This document shows, piece by piece, positions 1 to 6,213 of a DNA stretch of 36,048 nt. The notes under the pieces were generated by a model. That model saw nothing but the letters and a program-made list of their open reading frames with translations, had not been told where the DNA came from and did no database searches. How positions within the stretch are numbered: position 1 is the first letter of the stretch; every line of letters starts with the position of its first letter. The stretch is taken from NCBI GenBank assembly GCA_009924135.1, contig RFSE01000041.1, positions 1-36,048 on the forward strand, given 5' to 3'. Position numbers and translations under genes: made by a program. This stretch comes from Pseudomonadota bacterium (GTDB lineage Bacteria; Verrucomicrobiota; Verrucomicrobiia; Limisphaerales; SXTU01).

Positions 1-6
1 ATGATC

Positions 7-115
7 ATCAGGAACGCAGGAAGGCAGGAAGGGAAGGACTGACACCTCGCTTCGGATTCCTGTCTTCCTGCTTTCCTGATTCATCTGTGTTCCTTCTGTG
101 TTCATCTGTGGCCAA
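7..115. repeat. Intergenic imperfect inverted repeat plus CATCTGTG-type repeat
   Basis: The arms 7-30 and 57-80 are inverted copies of a purine-rich sequence built on GCAGGAAGGCAGGAA and match at 22 of 24 positions. Bases 81-115 carry the tandem motif TCATCTGTGTTC / TTCATCTGTGG. The same two motif types recur at 1857-2136 and 27957-27995. The element lies just downstream of the oligopeptide-binding gene and has no T-tract, so it is a repeat rather than a clear terminator. Confidence 0.7.
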
Positions 116-119
116 ATTA

Positions 120-1793
120 TCAGTCGATCGACAGGTGCTCATAAGGATGCAGGTCGAGGAGCGTCGGCTGCCAGCCTTTGAGTTTGGGCGATACGAGGTG
201 CGGGCGGGTGTAAAAGTAGATGGGCAGGATGGGCATCTCGTCCATAAGGATGGTTTCGGCCTTTTGGAAGAGTTCGAGCCGGGCGGCGGTATCGCCGGTG
301 CGGCCAGCTTCGGCGATGAGCCGGTCGTATTCCTTGTTGCCCCAGCCGGTTTCATTCTGGCCGCCGCCGGTCACCCACATGTCGAGGAAGGTGTTCGGGT
401 CCACGTAATCGCCGGTCCAGCCGGCGCGGCAGACCTGGTAGTTGAGCTGGCGCTGCGAGTCCAGATAGACCTTCCACTCCTGGTTGAGCAGCTTCACCTC
501 GATGCCCAGGTTCTTCTTCCACATCTGCTGGATCGCTTCGGCGATGCTCCGATGCGTGTCCTGGGTGTTGTAGAGGATTTCCACGGCCGGAAAGCCCTTG
601 CCGTTCGGGTAACCGGCCTCGGCCAGCAGCTTCCGGGCTTCTTCGAGCGTGGGTGTCGCCGCACCGCGGAAGGTGTAGCCCGCCGTGCCGGGCGGGGTCA
701 TGTTGAAGGCCGGGATCTGCCCCGCCTTGGTGACGAATTTGACGATGCTCTCGCGTTCAATGGCCATGGCGAGGGCCTTGCGCACCCGTTTGTCATTGAG
801 CGGTGGCTTGGTGACGTTGATGCGGTAGAAGTAGTTGGCCAGGTAGGGATCGATGCGGATGTGGCCCGGGTTGTTCTTCTGGTACACCTCGATTTTCGTG
901 GGCGGCACGATGTCAGTAACGTGCAGCTTGCCGTCGCGGAACATGCGCTCTTCGGTGGCCTGGTCGGTGATCGGCAGGAAACGGATTTCGTCGAGCTTCA
1001 CGGCTCCTGCGTTCCAATGCAGCGGGTTGCGCACCACGCTGATGAACTGGTTCACTTCCCACTTGGCGAGCTTGAAAGGGCCATTGCACACGAAGTTCTC
1101 GGGGCGCGTCCACTTGCCGCCGCGTTCATAGGCCTTGCCATGTTTCTCGACGGTCGGCAGGTGGACGGGCATCCACGAGGTGTGGTTCACCAGGGAGAGG
1201 AAGTACGGCGTCGGCCCGACGAGCGTGATCTGGAAGGTGTGGTCGTCCACGACCTTGTAGCCCACCTGTGCGAAGTCCTTCAGCTTGCCTTCGTTGTAGT
1301 CCTGCGCGCCCTTCACGATGTGATGCATGTAGGCGTACTGGGCACCGAGGGTCGGCTCGAGGATGCGCCGGTAGCTGCGGTAGTAGTCGTTTGCGGTGAC
1401 CGGGTCGCCATTGGACCACTTGGCGTTCTTGCGCAGGTAAAAGGTGTAGGTAAGCAGGTCGGTGGAGACTTCCCAGCGCTCGGCCCCGGCAGGGATGGGA
1501 TGCAAGTCCTTCGGGTCCTGCCCGGTGAGGCACTCGAAGAGACTCATGAGAATCATGTGCTCCGGCACGCCGGTGACGAGCTGCGGGTCGAGATCAGACG
1601 GCTCGGCTCCATTGCCGCGCAGCAGGACCATCTTGCCTTCGATCCGGGAGGGCGCGTCCTTCACATCGCCCTTCGCCGCCGGAGCCGACGAGCCAGACGA
1701 GCCGGACGGTGCGCCGGCGTCAGGCGCGGACTTGGTGCAGCCAGCCAGTGCGAGGACCAGGCTCGCAGCGAGGACGCAGGACAATGATTTCAT
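120..1793 (-). CDS. oppA: Oligopeptide ABC transporter substrate-binding lipoprotein (OppA/SBP_bac_5)
   Basis: This 557-residue protein is the extracytoplasmic peptide-binding component of an ABC importer. Residues 1-19 are a lipoprotein signal ending in the lipobox LALAGC (Cys19), followed by a Ser/Ala/Gly-rich linker to about residue 45. The rest is a full-length SBP_bac_5 fold: the N-terminal lobe includes the stretch DLDPQLVTGVPEH and the family hallmark TFYLRKNAKWSNGDPVTANDY near residue 120, and the C-terminal part contains RVRKALAMAIER and AGWTGDYVDPNTFL. The length is normal for OppA/MppA. No permease or ATPase gene lies in view, so it is an orphan here or its partners are beyond base 1. 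The ATG start is set by the signal peptide. The role in peptide uptake is inferred from the family; the exact ligand cannot be told. Confidence 0.93.
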   Translation of the reverse strand: MKSLSCVLAASLVLALAGCTKSAPDAGAPSGSSGSSAPAAKGDVKDAPSRIEGKMVLLRGNGAEPSDLDPQLVTGVPEHMILMSLFECLTGQDPKDLHPIPAGAERWEVSTDLLTYTFYLRKNAKWSNGDPVTANDYYRSYRRILEPTLGAQYAYMHHIVKGAQDYNEGKLKDFAQVGYKVVDDHTFQITLVGPTPYFLSLVNHTSWMPVHLPTVEKHGKAYERGGKWTRPENFVCNGPFKLAKWEVNQFISVVRNPLHWNAGAVKLDEIRFLPITDQATEERMFRDGKLHVTDIVPPTKIEVYQKNNPGHIRIDPYLANYFYRINVTKPPLNDKRVRKALAMAIERESIVKFVTKAGQIPAFNMTPPGTAGYTFRGAATPTLEEARKLLAEAGYPNGKGFPAVEILYNTQDTHRSIAEAIQQMWKKNLGIEVKLLNQEWKVYLDSQRQLNYQVCRAGWTGDYVDPNTFLDMWVTGGGQNETGWGNKEYDRLIAEAGRTGDTAARLELFQKAETILMDEMPILPIYFYTRPHLVSPKLKGWQPTLLDLHPYEHLSID

Positions 1794-1856
1794 GGCCCAA
1801 GCTTTGAATGCCGCGCGAAACGTTGAAAGCCCAAAAAGGAACCCGGGAAAGGGTTA

Positions 1857-2136
1857 ATCAGGAAAGCAGGAAGGCAGGAAAGGAATCGTGCGGCGCAGCT
1901 TGGCATTGCCCCCGGAGCGCGGCTGTGTCCCGCTCGGCGCGGGATCAGCCGCAGCAACGTTCGAGTGCCGAGCGGGGACGGAACCCCTCTGCGCCTCCTG
2001 CCAGGCGCAACTGCTGCGGCTGGTCTCCGCGACACAGCCGCGCTCCGTAAGATTTCGTTCTCGGGGGCAGTGTCGAGCTGCACCCCAAAGTAACCCGCAG
2101 CAGCAATAGTTTGTTCCTGCCTTCCTGCCTTCCTTA
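1857..2136. repeat. 280-bp nested palindromic intergenic element (copy 1)
   Basis: The outer arms 1857-1880 and 2113-2136 are inverted purine/pyrimidine-rich copies (GCAGGAAGGCAGGAA and its complement). Inside, 1905-1930 and 2031-2072 are inverted around TTGCCCCCGGAGCGCGG and CCGCGCTCC...GGGGGCAG, and inside that GATCAGCCGCAGCA faces TGCTGCGGCTG. The inner about 185 bp is close to the reverse complement of 15771-15960, and a deleted form occurs at 27862-27915. It fills the gap between the oligopeptide-binding gene and lolC. It has the structure of a REP/MITE-like element with no protein of its own. Confidence 0.8.
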
Positions 2137-2207
2137 TAAATTCCCCTCCTCCATTCCTCGTCCGCGAAATCTTGCCCGCAGTCTGCCTTGTCCGTTACGG
2201 TGCGGAC

Positions 2208-3491
2208 GTGTCGCGATTGCCCTTCGAACTGCTGCTGGCGCTGCGTTACCTGCGGCCCAAGCGCACGTTCGTTTCCATCATCACCCTGATCTCGGTCATT
2301 GGCGTGATGCTGGGCGTGGCGGTGCTGATCATCGTGATCAGCGTGATGAGCGGCTTCGACAAGCAGCTCCGCGACAAGCTCCTCGGCTTCAACGCCCACC
2401 TCCGCGTCGTCCAGCCCGGCTCCTTGCTCACCGATCGTGATGCCGTCATGAAGGTCATCATGGCCAATCCCCGCGTGAAGGGGGTTGCGCCCTTCGTGCA
2501 AGGGAAGGTGATGCTGGAGACGCAGTCCGACGGCAATGGCTCCTTGGTGGATGCCCCCGTGGTGCGCGGTGTGGATACGGGCCGCGGCGAAGGCGTGGCC
2601 GACCTTAGCACCAACATCATCAGCGGCGCATTCGACCTGCGCGGCAACGGCCTGCTGGTTGGCCGCGAACTGGCCAACAACCTCGGCCTGCGCATTGGCG
2701 ACCATGTGGAAATTACTTCACCAGCCCTGGCCAAGAAGATGCGGGAAGCGATGCGGCGCAGCGAAGGCAAGGACCTCACCGAGGTACGCAAACCCGACGA
2801 GTACACCGTCAAAGGCGTCTTCGACGTGGGCTACTATGAGTTCAACGCCAACTTCATCGTAACTTCCCTGGCCAACGGGCAGGACCTCTTCGAGCTGGGC
2901 GATGACGTACACGCCCTGCAGATCATGCTGCACAATCCGTACGAAGCGGACAAGGCCGGCTACGAGTTGCAAAAGGCGCTCGGGCCGCAGTTCCTCGTCC
3001 GGAGCTGGCTGGATGACAACTCGGGCATCCTCAACGCGCTGCTGGTCGAGAAAAACGTCATGTTTTACCTGCTGTTTTTCATCATGATCGTGGCCGCCTT
3101 CGGTATTACCAGCGCGCAGATCACGTTCGTGGTGCAGAAGACCCGCGAGATCGGCGTGCTCAAGGCGCTGGGCTCGACGAATGGCCAGGTGCGCTGGCTG
3201 TTCCTGAGCCAGAGTTTGATTGTGGGGGTGCTGGGAGTGATCGCGGGGTTCGGCCTGGGCCTGCTCGCGTTGCACTATCGCAACGAGTTCCTTGATGTCA
3301 TGAACCGCATCACCGGGTTCGAGCTGTTTCCGCGCACGATTTACGCCTTCGACCGGCTGCCCGCCCTTATCGTCCCCAGCGACATCGCCATCATCTGCGG
3401 CGGGTCGCTCTTCATCTGCCTGCTCGCCGGTTTGCTGCCGGCCTGGAATGCGGGCCGGCTGCAACCGGTGGAGGCGTTGAGGAATGAGTGA
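2208..3491 (+). CDS. lolC: Lipoprotein-releasing ABC transporter permease (LolC/LolE family)
   Basis: This is an inner-membrane permease of the LolCDE type, which passes outer-membrane lipoproteins to the periplasmic carrier LolA. From the GTG at 2208 it has 427 residues. The N-terminus begins with the typical ELLLALRYLRPKRTFVSIIT block and one membrane helix at about 23-47. A long periplasmic (MacB_PCD-like) domain follows. The C-terminal FtsX domain begins near FYLLFFIMIVAAFGI, has three helices and the conserved loop KTREIGVLKALG, and ends PVEALRNE. A TTG 36 bp upstream (2172) would add a non-conserved leader, so GTG is preferred. The ATPase partner lies 1.07 kb downstream rather than adjacent, with a foreign-looking gene and repeats between. 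No separate lolE is seen; a single permease may act as a homodimer, as in many non-enterobacteria. Confidence 0.92.
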   Translation: MSRLPFELLLALRYLRPKRTFVSIITLISVIGVMLGVAVLIIVISVMSGFDKQLRDKLLGFNAHLRVVQPGSLLTDRDAVMKVIMANPRVKGVAPFVQGKVMLETQSDGNGSLVDAPVVRGVDTGRGEGVADLSTNIISGAFDLRGNGLLVGRELANNLGLRIGDHVEITSPALAKKMREAMRRSEGKDLTEVRKPDEYTVKGVFDVGYYEFNANFIVTSLANGQDLFELGDDVHALQIMLHNPYEADKAGYELQKALGPQFLVRSWLDDNSGILNALLVEKNVMFYLLFFIMIVAAFGITSAQITFVVQKTREIGVLKALGSTNGQVRWLFLSQSLIVGVLGVIAGFGLGLLALHYRNEFLDVMNRITGFELFPRTIYAFDRLPALIVPSDIAIICGGSLFICLLAGLLPAWNAGRLQPVEALRNE

Positions 3492-3519
3492 GGCGACAAC
3501 ATCTGGGGGAAGGATATGA

Positions 3520-3575
3520 AGCTCCAAATCCCAAGCTCCAAATCCCAAAGAAGCTCCAAGCCCCAAGCTCCAAAG
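3520..3575. repeat. Short tandem CCAAGCTCCAAATCCC repeats (left copy)
   Basis: Several overlapping copies of GCTCCAAATCCCAAGCTCC lie here. The reverse complement (GGATTTGGAGCTTGGGATTT) lies at 4522-4557, so the pair brackets the segment inserted between lolC and lolD in inverted orientation. Confidence 0.75.
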
Positions 3576-3667
3576 CGTCGGCTGGTCCTTCCCCGGCTCG
3601 CTGAAGATTTGAGCGTTGTCGAGACTGAACGGCTAATCCTTAGTTAGGCGGCAGAGAGCACCCTTTC

Positions 3668-4054
3668 ATGTCAGAGCGACCGAACAACTACAAACCGCCA
3701 GAGAGCCGCGAGGAATTTCTTCAGCGTTATACCAGCGGCGAGCGGAGTTTTCCCGACACCGATCTGAGTGATGTTGACCTCAGCGGCGTCACTTTGGACG
3801 GCGCGAGCTTTGAAAAGTGGTCTTGGTTCTCTAGCACCATTTTCGACAGAGCGAGCCTACGCGGCACGAGCTTTCGTGAGTGTCACGTCAAATGTGCGGA
3901 TTTCCGGCACGCTGACCTTACAGGAGCGTCGTTCGAGCTTGCGGCTGTCGAGGCTACAGATTTCCACGGAGCGACGCTGGACGGCGTGAGCTTTGTTGGA
4001 GCGACTGCCTATGGTTACACTATTCAGCATGGCGACCCACTACCACCACACTAA
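3668..4054 (+). CDS. Pentapeptide-repeat protein in an integron-cassette-like unit
   Basis: This 128-residue protein has no signal peptide. From about residue 31 to 117 it shows the A(D/N)LXX periodicity of a right-handed quadrilateral beta-helix (DLSDVDLSGVTLDGASF, ASLRGTSF, ADFRHADLTGASF, TDFHGATLDGVSF). Its molecular role is unknown: some family members mimic DNA and protect gyrase (Qnr, MfpA), others are structural. The gene is set in cassette form. GTTAGGC (3643-3649) lies 18 bases before the ATG, and an attC-like palindrome beginning GCCTAAC (4064) follows 9 bases after the stop. Its composition is visibly less G+C-rich than lolC or lolD, which supports acquisition. Family assignment is firm; function is not. 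Confidence 0.85.
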   Translation: MSERPNNYKPPESREEFLQRYTSGERSFPDTDLSDVDLSGVTLDGASFEKWSWFSSTIFDRASLRGTSFRECHVKCADFRHADLTGASFELAAVEATDFHGATLDGVSFVGATAYGYTIQHGDPLPPH

Positions 4055-4063
4055 CTGCCCACC

Positions 4064-4156
4064 GCCTAACCATGCGCTGCATCTAACCCGGCCATCGCGT
4101 CCAGGTTGCAATCGAACGCCCTCGTGGGCCGGGTCGTTGAGCTTGGGTCGCTGGAC
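4064..4156 (+). other. attC-like recombination site downstream of the pentapeptide gene
   Basis: It starts with GCCTAAC (consensus RYYYAAC) and ends with GCTGGAC, one mismatch from GTTRRRY; GTTGAGC at 4136-4142 is a second possible core. Between them AACCCGGCC (4085-4093) pairs with GGCCGGGT around a loop. The sequence is related along its length to 5320-5412 on the other strand: both share CATGCGCT, AACCCGGC, GCCGGGTCG and TGAGC(T/C)TGGGTCG in the same order. Length and layout fit an integron attC site. The assignment is by structure and should be tested with a covariance model. Confidence 0.55.
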
Positions 4157-4186
4157 CGATGCAGTTGTTCTTTTATCAACCCACTT

Positions 4187-4313
4187 GAACGCAGCGACGC
4201 AGAGCCCGCAAAGCGGCGCAGAGAAGCGATCGGCAAAGGGTGCCAACCGGTGGCACAGATTGGTTTGGCCCAACTCCGCGTTTCTCCGCGCTCTCTGCGT
4301 CTCCGTGTTAAAG
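4187..4313. repeat. Inverted ACGCAGAG-type repeat
   Basis: Left arm 4187-4225 (AACGCAGCGACGCAGAGC... then GGCGCAGAG) and right arm 4272-4313 (CTCCGCGTTTCTCCGCG then CTCTCTGCGTCTCCGTGTT) are inverted degenerate copies of a GCGCAGAG/CTCTGCG tandem motif. With the attC-like site before it and the GGATTTGGAG repeat after it, this fills the non-coding 4055-4564 stretch. I see no gene there. Confidence 0.7.
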
Positions 4314-4521
4314 CTAACGCCAGTTTCAACTGCATCGTTCCGGCTTGGCCCCAGTGCTGCGGCCGCGATTACTCCCAAGGATATGCGCGTAGCGCGGTGG
4401 TCATGTCACAGGTGGTTTGCTGGGAAAGGGTTAATTCGAAGCTCCCCACGTCTCGTCCGAGGCGGCGGCATGAACGCCGCGCCCCGCGTCGTTGGCTCCC
4501 GTATGACTTCGGAGTGCGGGT

Positions 4522-4557
4522 CGGATTTGGAGCTTGGGATTTGGAGTTTGGAGCTTC
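4522..4557. repeat. GGATTTGGAGCTTGGG repeats (right copy, inverted to 3520-3575)
   Basis: The repeats GGATTTGGAGCTTGGGATTT and GGAGTTTGGAGCTTC end 8 bases before the lolD start codon. They are the reverse complement of the repeat after lolC and probably mark the edge of the material inserted between the two lol genes. Confidence 0.75.
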
Positions 4558-4564
4558 GCCGAGC

Positions 4565-5266
4565 ATGAACCCACCACCTAACACCCTGCCGTCAGGGCCC
4601 TTTCTCCGCGCCACCGGCCTGCGCAAGACCTACCGCATCGGCGCGCGTCTCGTCGAGGTCCTGCGCGGCGTGGATCTCGCGGTCGAAGCGGGTGAGTTCG
4701 TTGCGTTGCGGGGCGCGTCTGGCGCGGGCAAGAGCACGCTGTTGCACCTGCTTGGCGGCCTGGACCGGCCCAATCACGGTGAAATTCAGTTTCGCAGCCA
4801 GAGTCTAGCGGCGCTCAATGACCACGAACTGGCGAAGCTGCGCCTCGGCCAGGTCGGGTTTGTCTTCCAAGCCTATCACCTCCTGCCCGAGCTGGACGCA
4901 CTGGAAAACGTCTGTCTCCCCGCCCGCGTCGCGCGACGGGATGCGGCGGAGGCCGAAAAACGCGCCCGCGAACTGCTGCGGCGGGTCGGGCTGGAGCACC
5001 GGCTGGAGCATCGGCCGGCGGAACTCTCCGGCGGTGAGCAGCAACGCGTGGCCATCGCCCGCGCCCTGATGAACCAGCCCGCGCTCATCCTGGCCGACGA
5101 ACCGACGGGCAACCTCGATTCCCACACCGGCGAGGAAATCCTGAATCTCCTCTGCGAACTCCGCGCGGAAACCAACGCAACCCTGCTCATCGCCACGCAT
5201 GACGCCCGGGTGGCCGCACGCGCGCCGAGGGTGGTGCAGTTGTTGGATGGGCAGTTGGCGGGGTGA
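4565..5266 (+). CDS. lolD: Lipoprotein-releasing system ATP-binding protein LolD
   Basis: This is the 233-residue ATPase subunit of the LolCD(E) lipoprotein exporter, on the cytoplasmic face. All ABC motifs are intact: Walker [10 protein letters not shown] (about 49-57), Q-loop [18 protein letters not shown], signature [15 protein letters not shown] (about 153-167), Walker [13 protein letters not shown] and switch His in IATHD. The MacB/LolD/FtsE subfamily is clear from the spacing and from [10 protein letters not shown]. The frame stays open far upstream of 4565, but that region is repeat DNA, and the ATG at 4565 gives the usual N-terminus [14 protein letters not shown]. In relatives the gene normally sits beside lolC; here repeats and a pentapeptide gene intervene, so it may need its own promoter. 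Confidence 0.93.
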   Translation: MNPPPNTLPSGPFLRATGLRKTYRIGARLVEVLRGVDLAVEAGEFVALRGASGAGKSTLLHLLGGLDRPNHGEIQFRSQSLAALNDHELAKLRLGQVGFVFQAYHLLPELDALENVCLPARVARRDAAEAEKRARELLRRVGLEHRLEHRPAELSGGEQQRVAIARALMNQPALILADEPTGNLDSHTGEEILNLLCELRAETNATLLIATHDARVAARAPRVVQLLDGQLAG

Positions 5267-5319
5267 GCGGGGGCGGGGAAGTGATTAGTTGTTAGTGATT
5301 AGTGGTTTACTCAGGGCGC

Positions 5320-5412
5320 TCCCAACGACCCAGGCTCAGCGACCCGGCACGCGGGACGCCACGATTGAACCCGCGACGTTCACGCCGGGTTCCAGTGAGC
5401 GCATGGCAGATG
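5320..5412 (-). other. attC-like site downstream of the small membrane protein gene
   Basis: Read on the minus strand it runs from just after the stop of the 5426-5728 gene to GTTGGGA (5320-5326), one base off GTTRRRY. ACCCGGC pairs with GCCGGGT. It aligns with 4064-4156 along its whole length (CATGCGCT, AACCCGGC, AATCG, GCCGGGTCG, TGAGC, TGGGTCG). The 5' core GCCTAAC is degenerate here. The two related sites face opposite ways on either side of lolD. Confidence 0.5.
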
Positions 5413-5425
5413 GTCGAATGTCATC

Positions 5426-5728
5426 TCAAATCTTAGCTCTGCGCCTTCTGTCTCGCCATGCCTCCCAAGCCAGCACGACGAGATACTGTGCTATACATCC
5501 GACCACCAGCGGTGGCAAAACGCTCCAAATGGATGTCTCCACAAAGAAACTCCAAATATCGTGAGTGACAGTGTAGCCGGTGCGATGCAAGCAATGCATC
5601 AAGTAGCCCCAGTCCGAAATCATCCAACCCTTCACATCGCGAGGTGTAACCCAACTGTAAATAATCGGTGGGATGCTCAGTGCCATCCAGAGCCACCAAT
5701 TTATCTTTGGCTTGCGGCAAGTGTTCAT
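5426..5728 (-). CDS. Small integral membrane protein of unknown function (cassette-like)
   Basis: This is a 100-residue protein with two hydrophobic helices, about 9-27 (INWWLWMALSIPPIIYSWV) and about 70-90 (SVLPPLVVGCIAQYLVVLAW), and a basic C-terminus RDRRRRAKI. I do not recognise the family. Start choice: the ATG at 5728 lies 11 bases after GTTAGGC (5740-5746 on the minus strand), the same spacing pattern as the other cassette-like genes here. The frame is flanked by attC-like sites on both sides. Base composition is more A+T-rich than the neighbours. A frame-shifted ORF over the same bases lacks a coherent membrane pattern, so this frame is preferred. A small membrane protein of unknown function is a common kind of integron cargo. 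Confidence 0.65.
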   Translation of the reverse strand: MNTCRKPKINWWLWMALSIPPIIYSWVTPRDVKGWMISDWGYLMHCLHRTGYTVTHDIWSFFVETSIWSVLPPLVVGCIAQYLVVLAWEAWRDRRRRAKI

Positions 5729-5739
5729 GGCGCAAGCCA

Positions 5740-5823
5740 GCCTAACGAAAACGCTGAACCACAGCCGCCCGCGAAAGCGGACTGACAGCGCTCTCGGCTG
5801 TTGGCTCCAGTTTCTTGTTCGGC
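5740..5823 (-). other. attC-like site between two cassette-like genes
   Basis: On the minus strand it begins GCCGAACAAG (one mismatch from the common attC start GCCTAACAAG) and ends GTTAGGC. The arms pair well: AAACTG with CAGCGTTT (a two-base bulge), then GAGCCAACAGCCG with CGGCTGTGGTTC (one extra A and a G-T pair). The unpaired bases on one arm are like the extrahelical bases that set strand choice in real attC sites. An inner CCGC-TTTC-GCGG hairpin caps it. This is the best attC candidate in the window. Confidence 0.6.
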
Positions 5824-5833
5824 AGCAACACCG

Positions 5834-6160
5834 TCACGTCTCACCTCGCTTCTTCGCAGCGCGACAATCGTGACACTCAACAGCCCGGGCATCAATGTGC
5901 CCCTTCGCCACTTCGTAATACCACTTCTGGTCTCTGGCCTTCCAAATCTCTCGCTTGCCGCACTTACGACAAGTAAACGGCTGGTCGAGATAAAACTCTG
6001 GCAACCCCCCGTAGGTGTTGATGTGTGAAAGCTGGCTGTGGTCGGCTGCCACAGTGGACGGATGGCCGCGCTGCTGAAATGGCGTGAGGCTCAAGACTCT
6101 CTCGGCCTCCCGAATTTCAACCTCGGTGGCATCCCGACCAGTCTGCGTGTGAGTGCTCAT
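5834..6160 (-). CDS. Zinc-ribbon protein (zf-trcl-like), cassette-like
   Basis: This protein of about 108 residues starts at the ATG at 6160; a GTG nine bases upstream is possible. The C-terminal half holds a treble-clef zinc ribbon: FTCRKCGKREIWKARDQKWYY followed by ECHDCRAAKK, giving two CxxC pairs about 30 residues apart, as in the zf-trcl family. The N-terminal half (EVEIREAERVLSLTPFQQRG) has no recognised domain. GTTAGGC at 6174-6180 (minus strand) lies 13 bases before the ATG, and an attC-like site follows the stop. With the membrane-protein gene this forms a two-cassette array in the same orientation. Zinc binding is predicted; the biological role is unknown. Confidence 0.75.
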   Translation of the reverse strand: MSTHTQTGRDATEVEIREAERVLSLTPFQQRGHPSTVAADHSQLSHINTYGGLPEFYLDQPFTCRKCGKREIWKARDQKWYYEVAKGHIDARAVECHDCRAAKKRGET

Positions 6161-6213
6161 GGCGCGCACTGCCGCCTAACTAACTGCTAACCGCTAACCG
6201 CTTTCCCACCCCA

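Noticed and set aside
7..80. Inverted repeat considered as the terminator of the oligopeptide-binding gene
   Set aside because: Long arms without a T-tract, and the same motif recurs elsewhere in the window away from gene ends, so it is better called a dispersed repeat.
87..1787. A long open frame (566 codons) on the plus strand opposite the oligopeptide-binding gene
   Set aside because: It is antisense to a well-conserved lipoprotein gene, its translation has no family features, and high G+C content with strong third-position bias leaves such frames open by default.
4106..4564. N-terminal extension of lolD back to 4106
   Set aside because: The region is made of attC-like, ACGCAGAG and GGATTTGGAG repeats, and the extra 153 codons resemble no ABC ATPase N-terminus.
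5433..5735. Alternative 100-residue frame overlapping the small membrane protein
   Set aside because: It lacks the two clear hydrophobic helices and its start does not fit the spacing after GTTAGGC seen in the other cassette-like genes.
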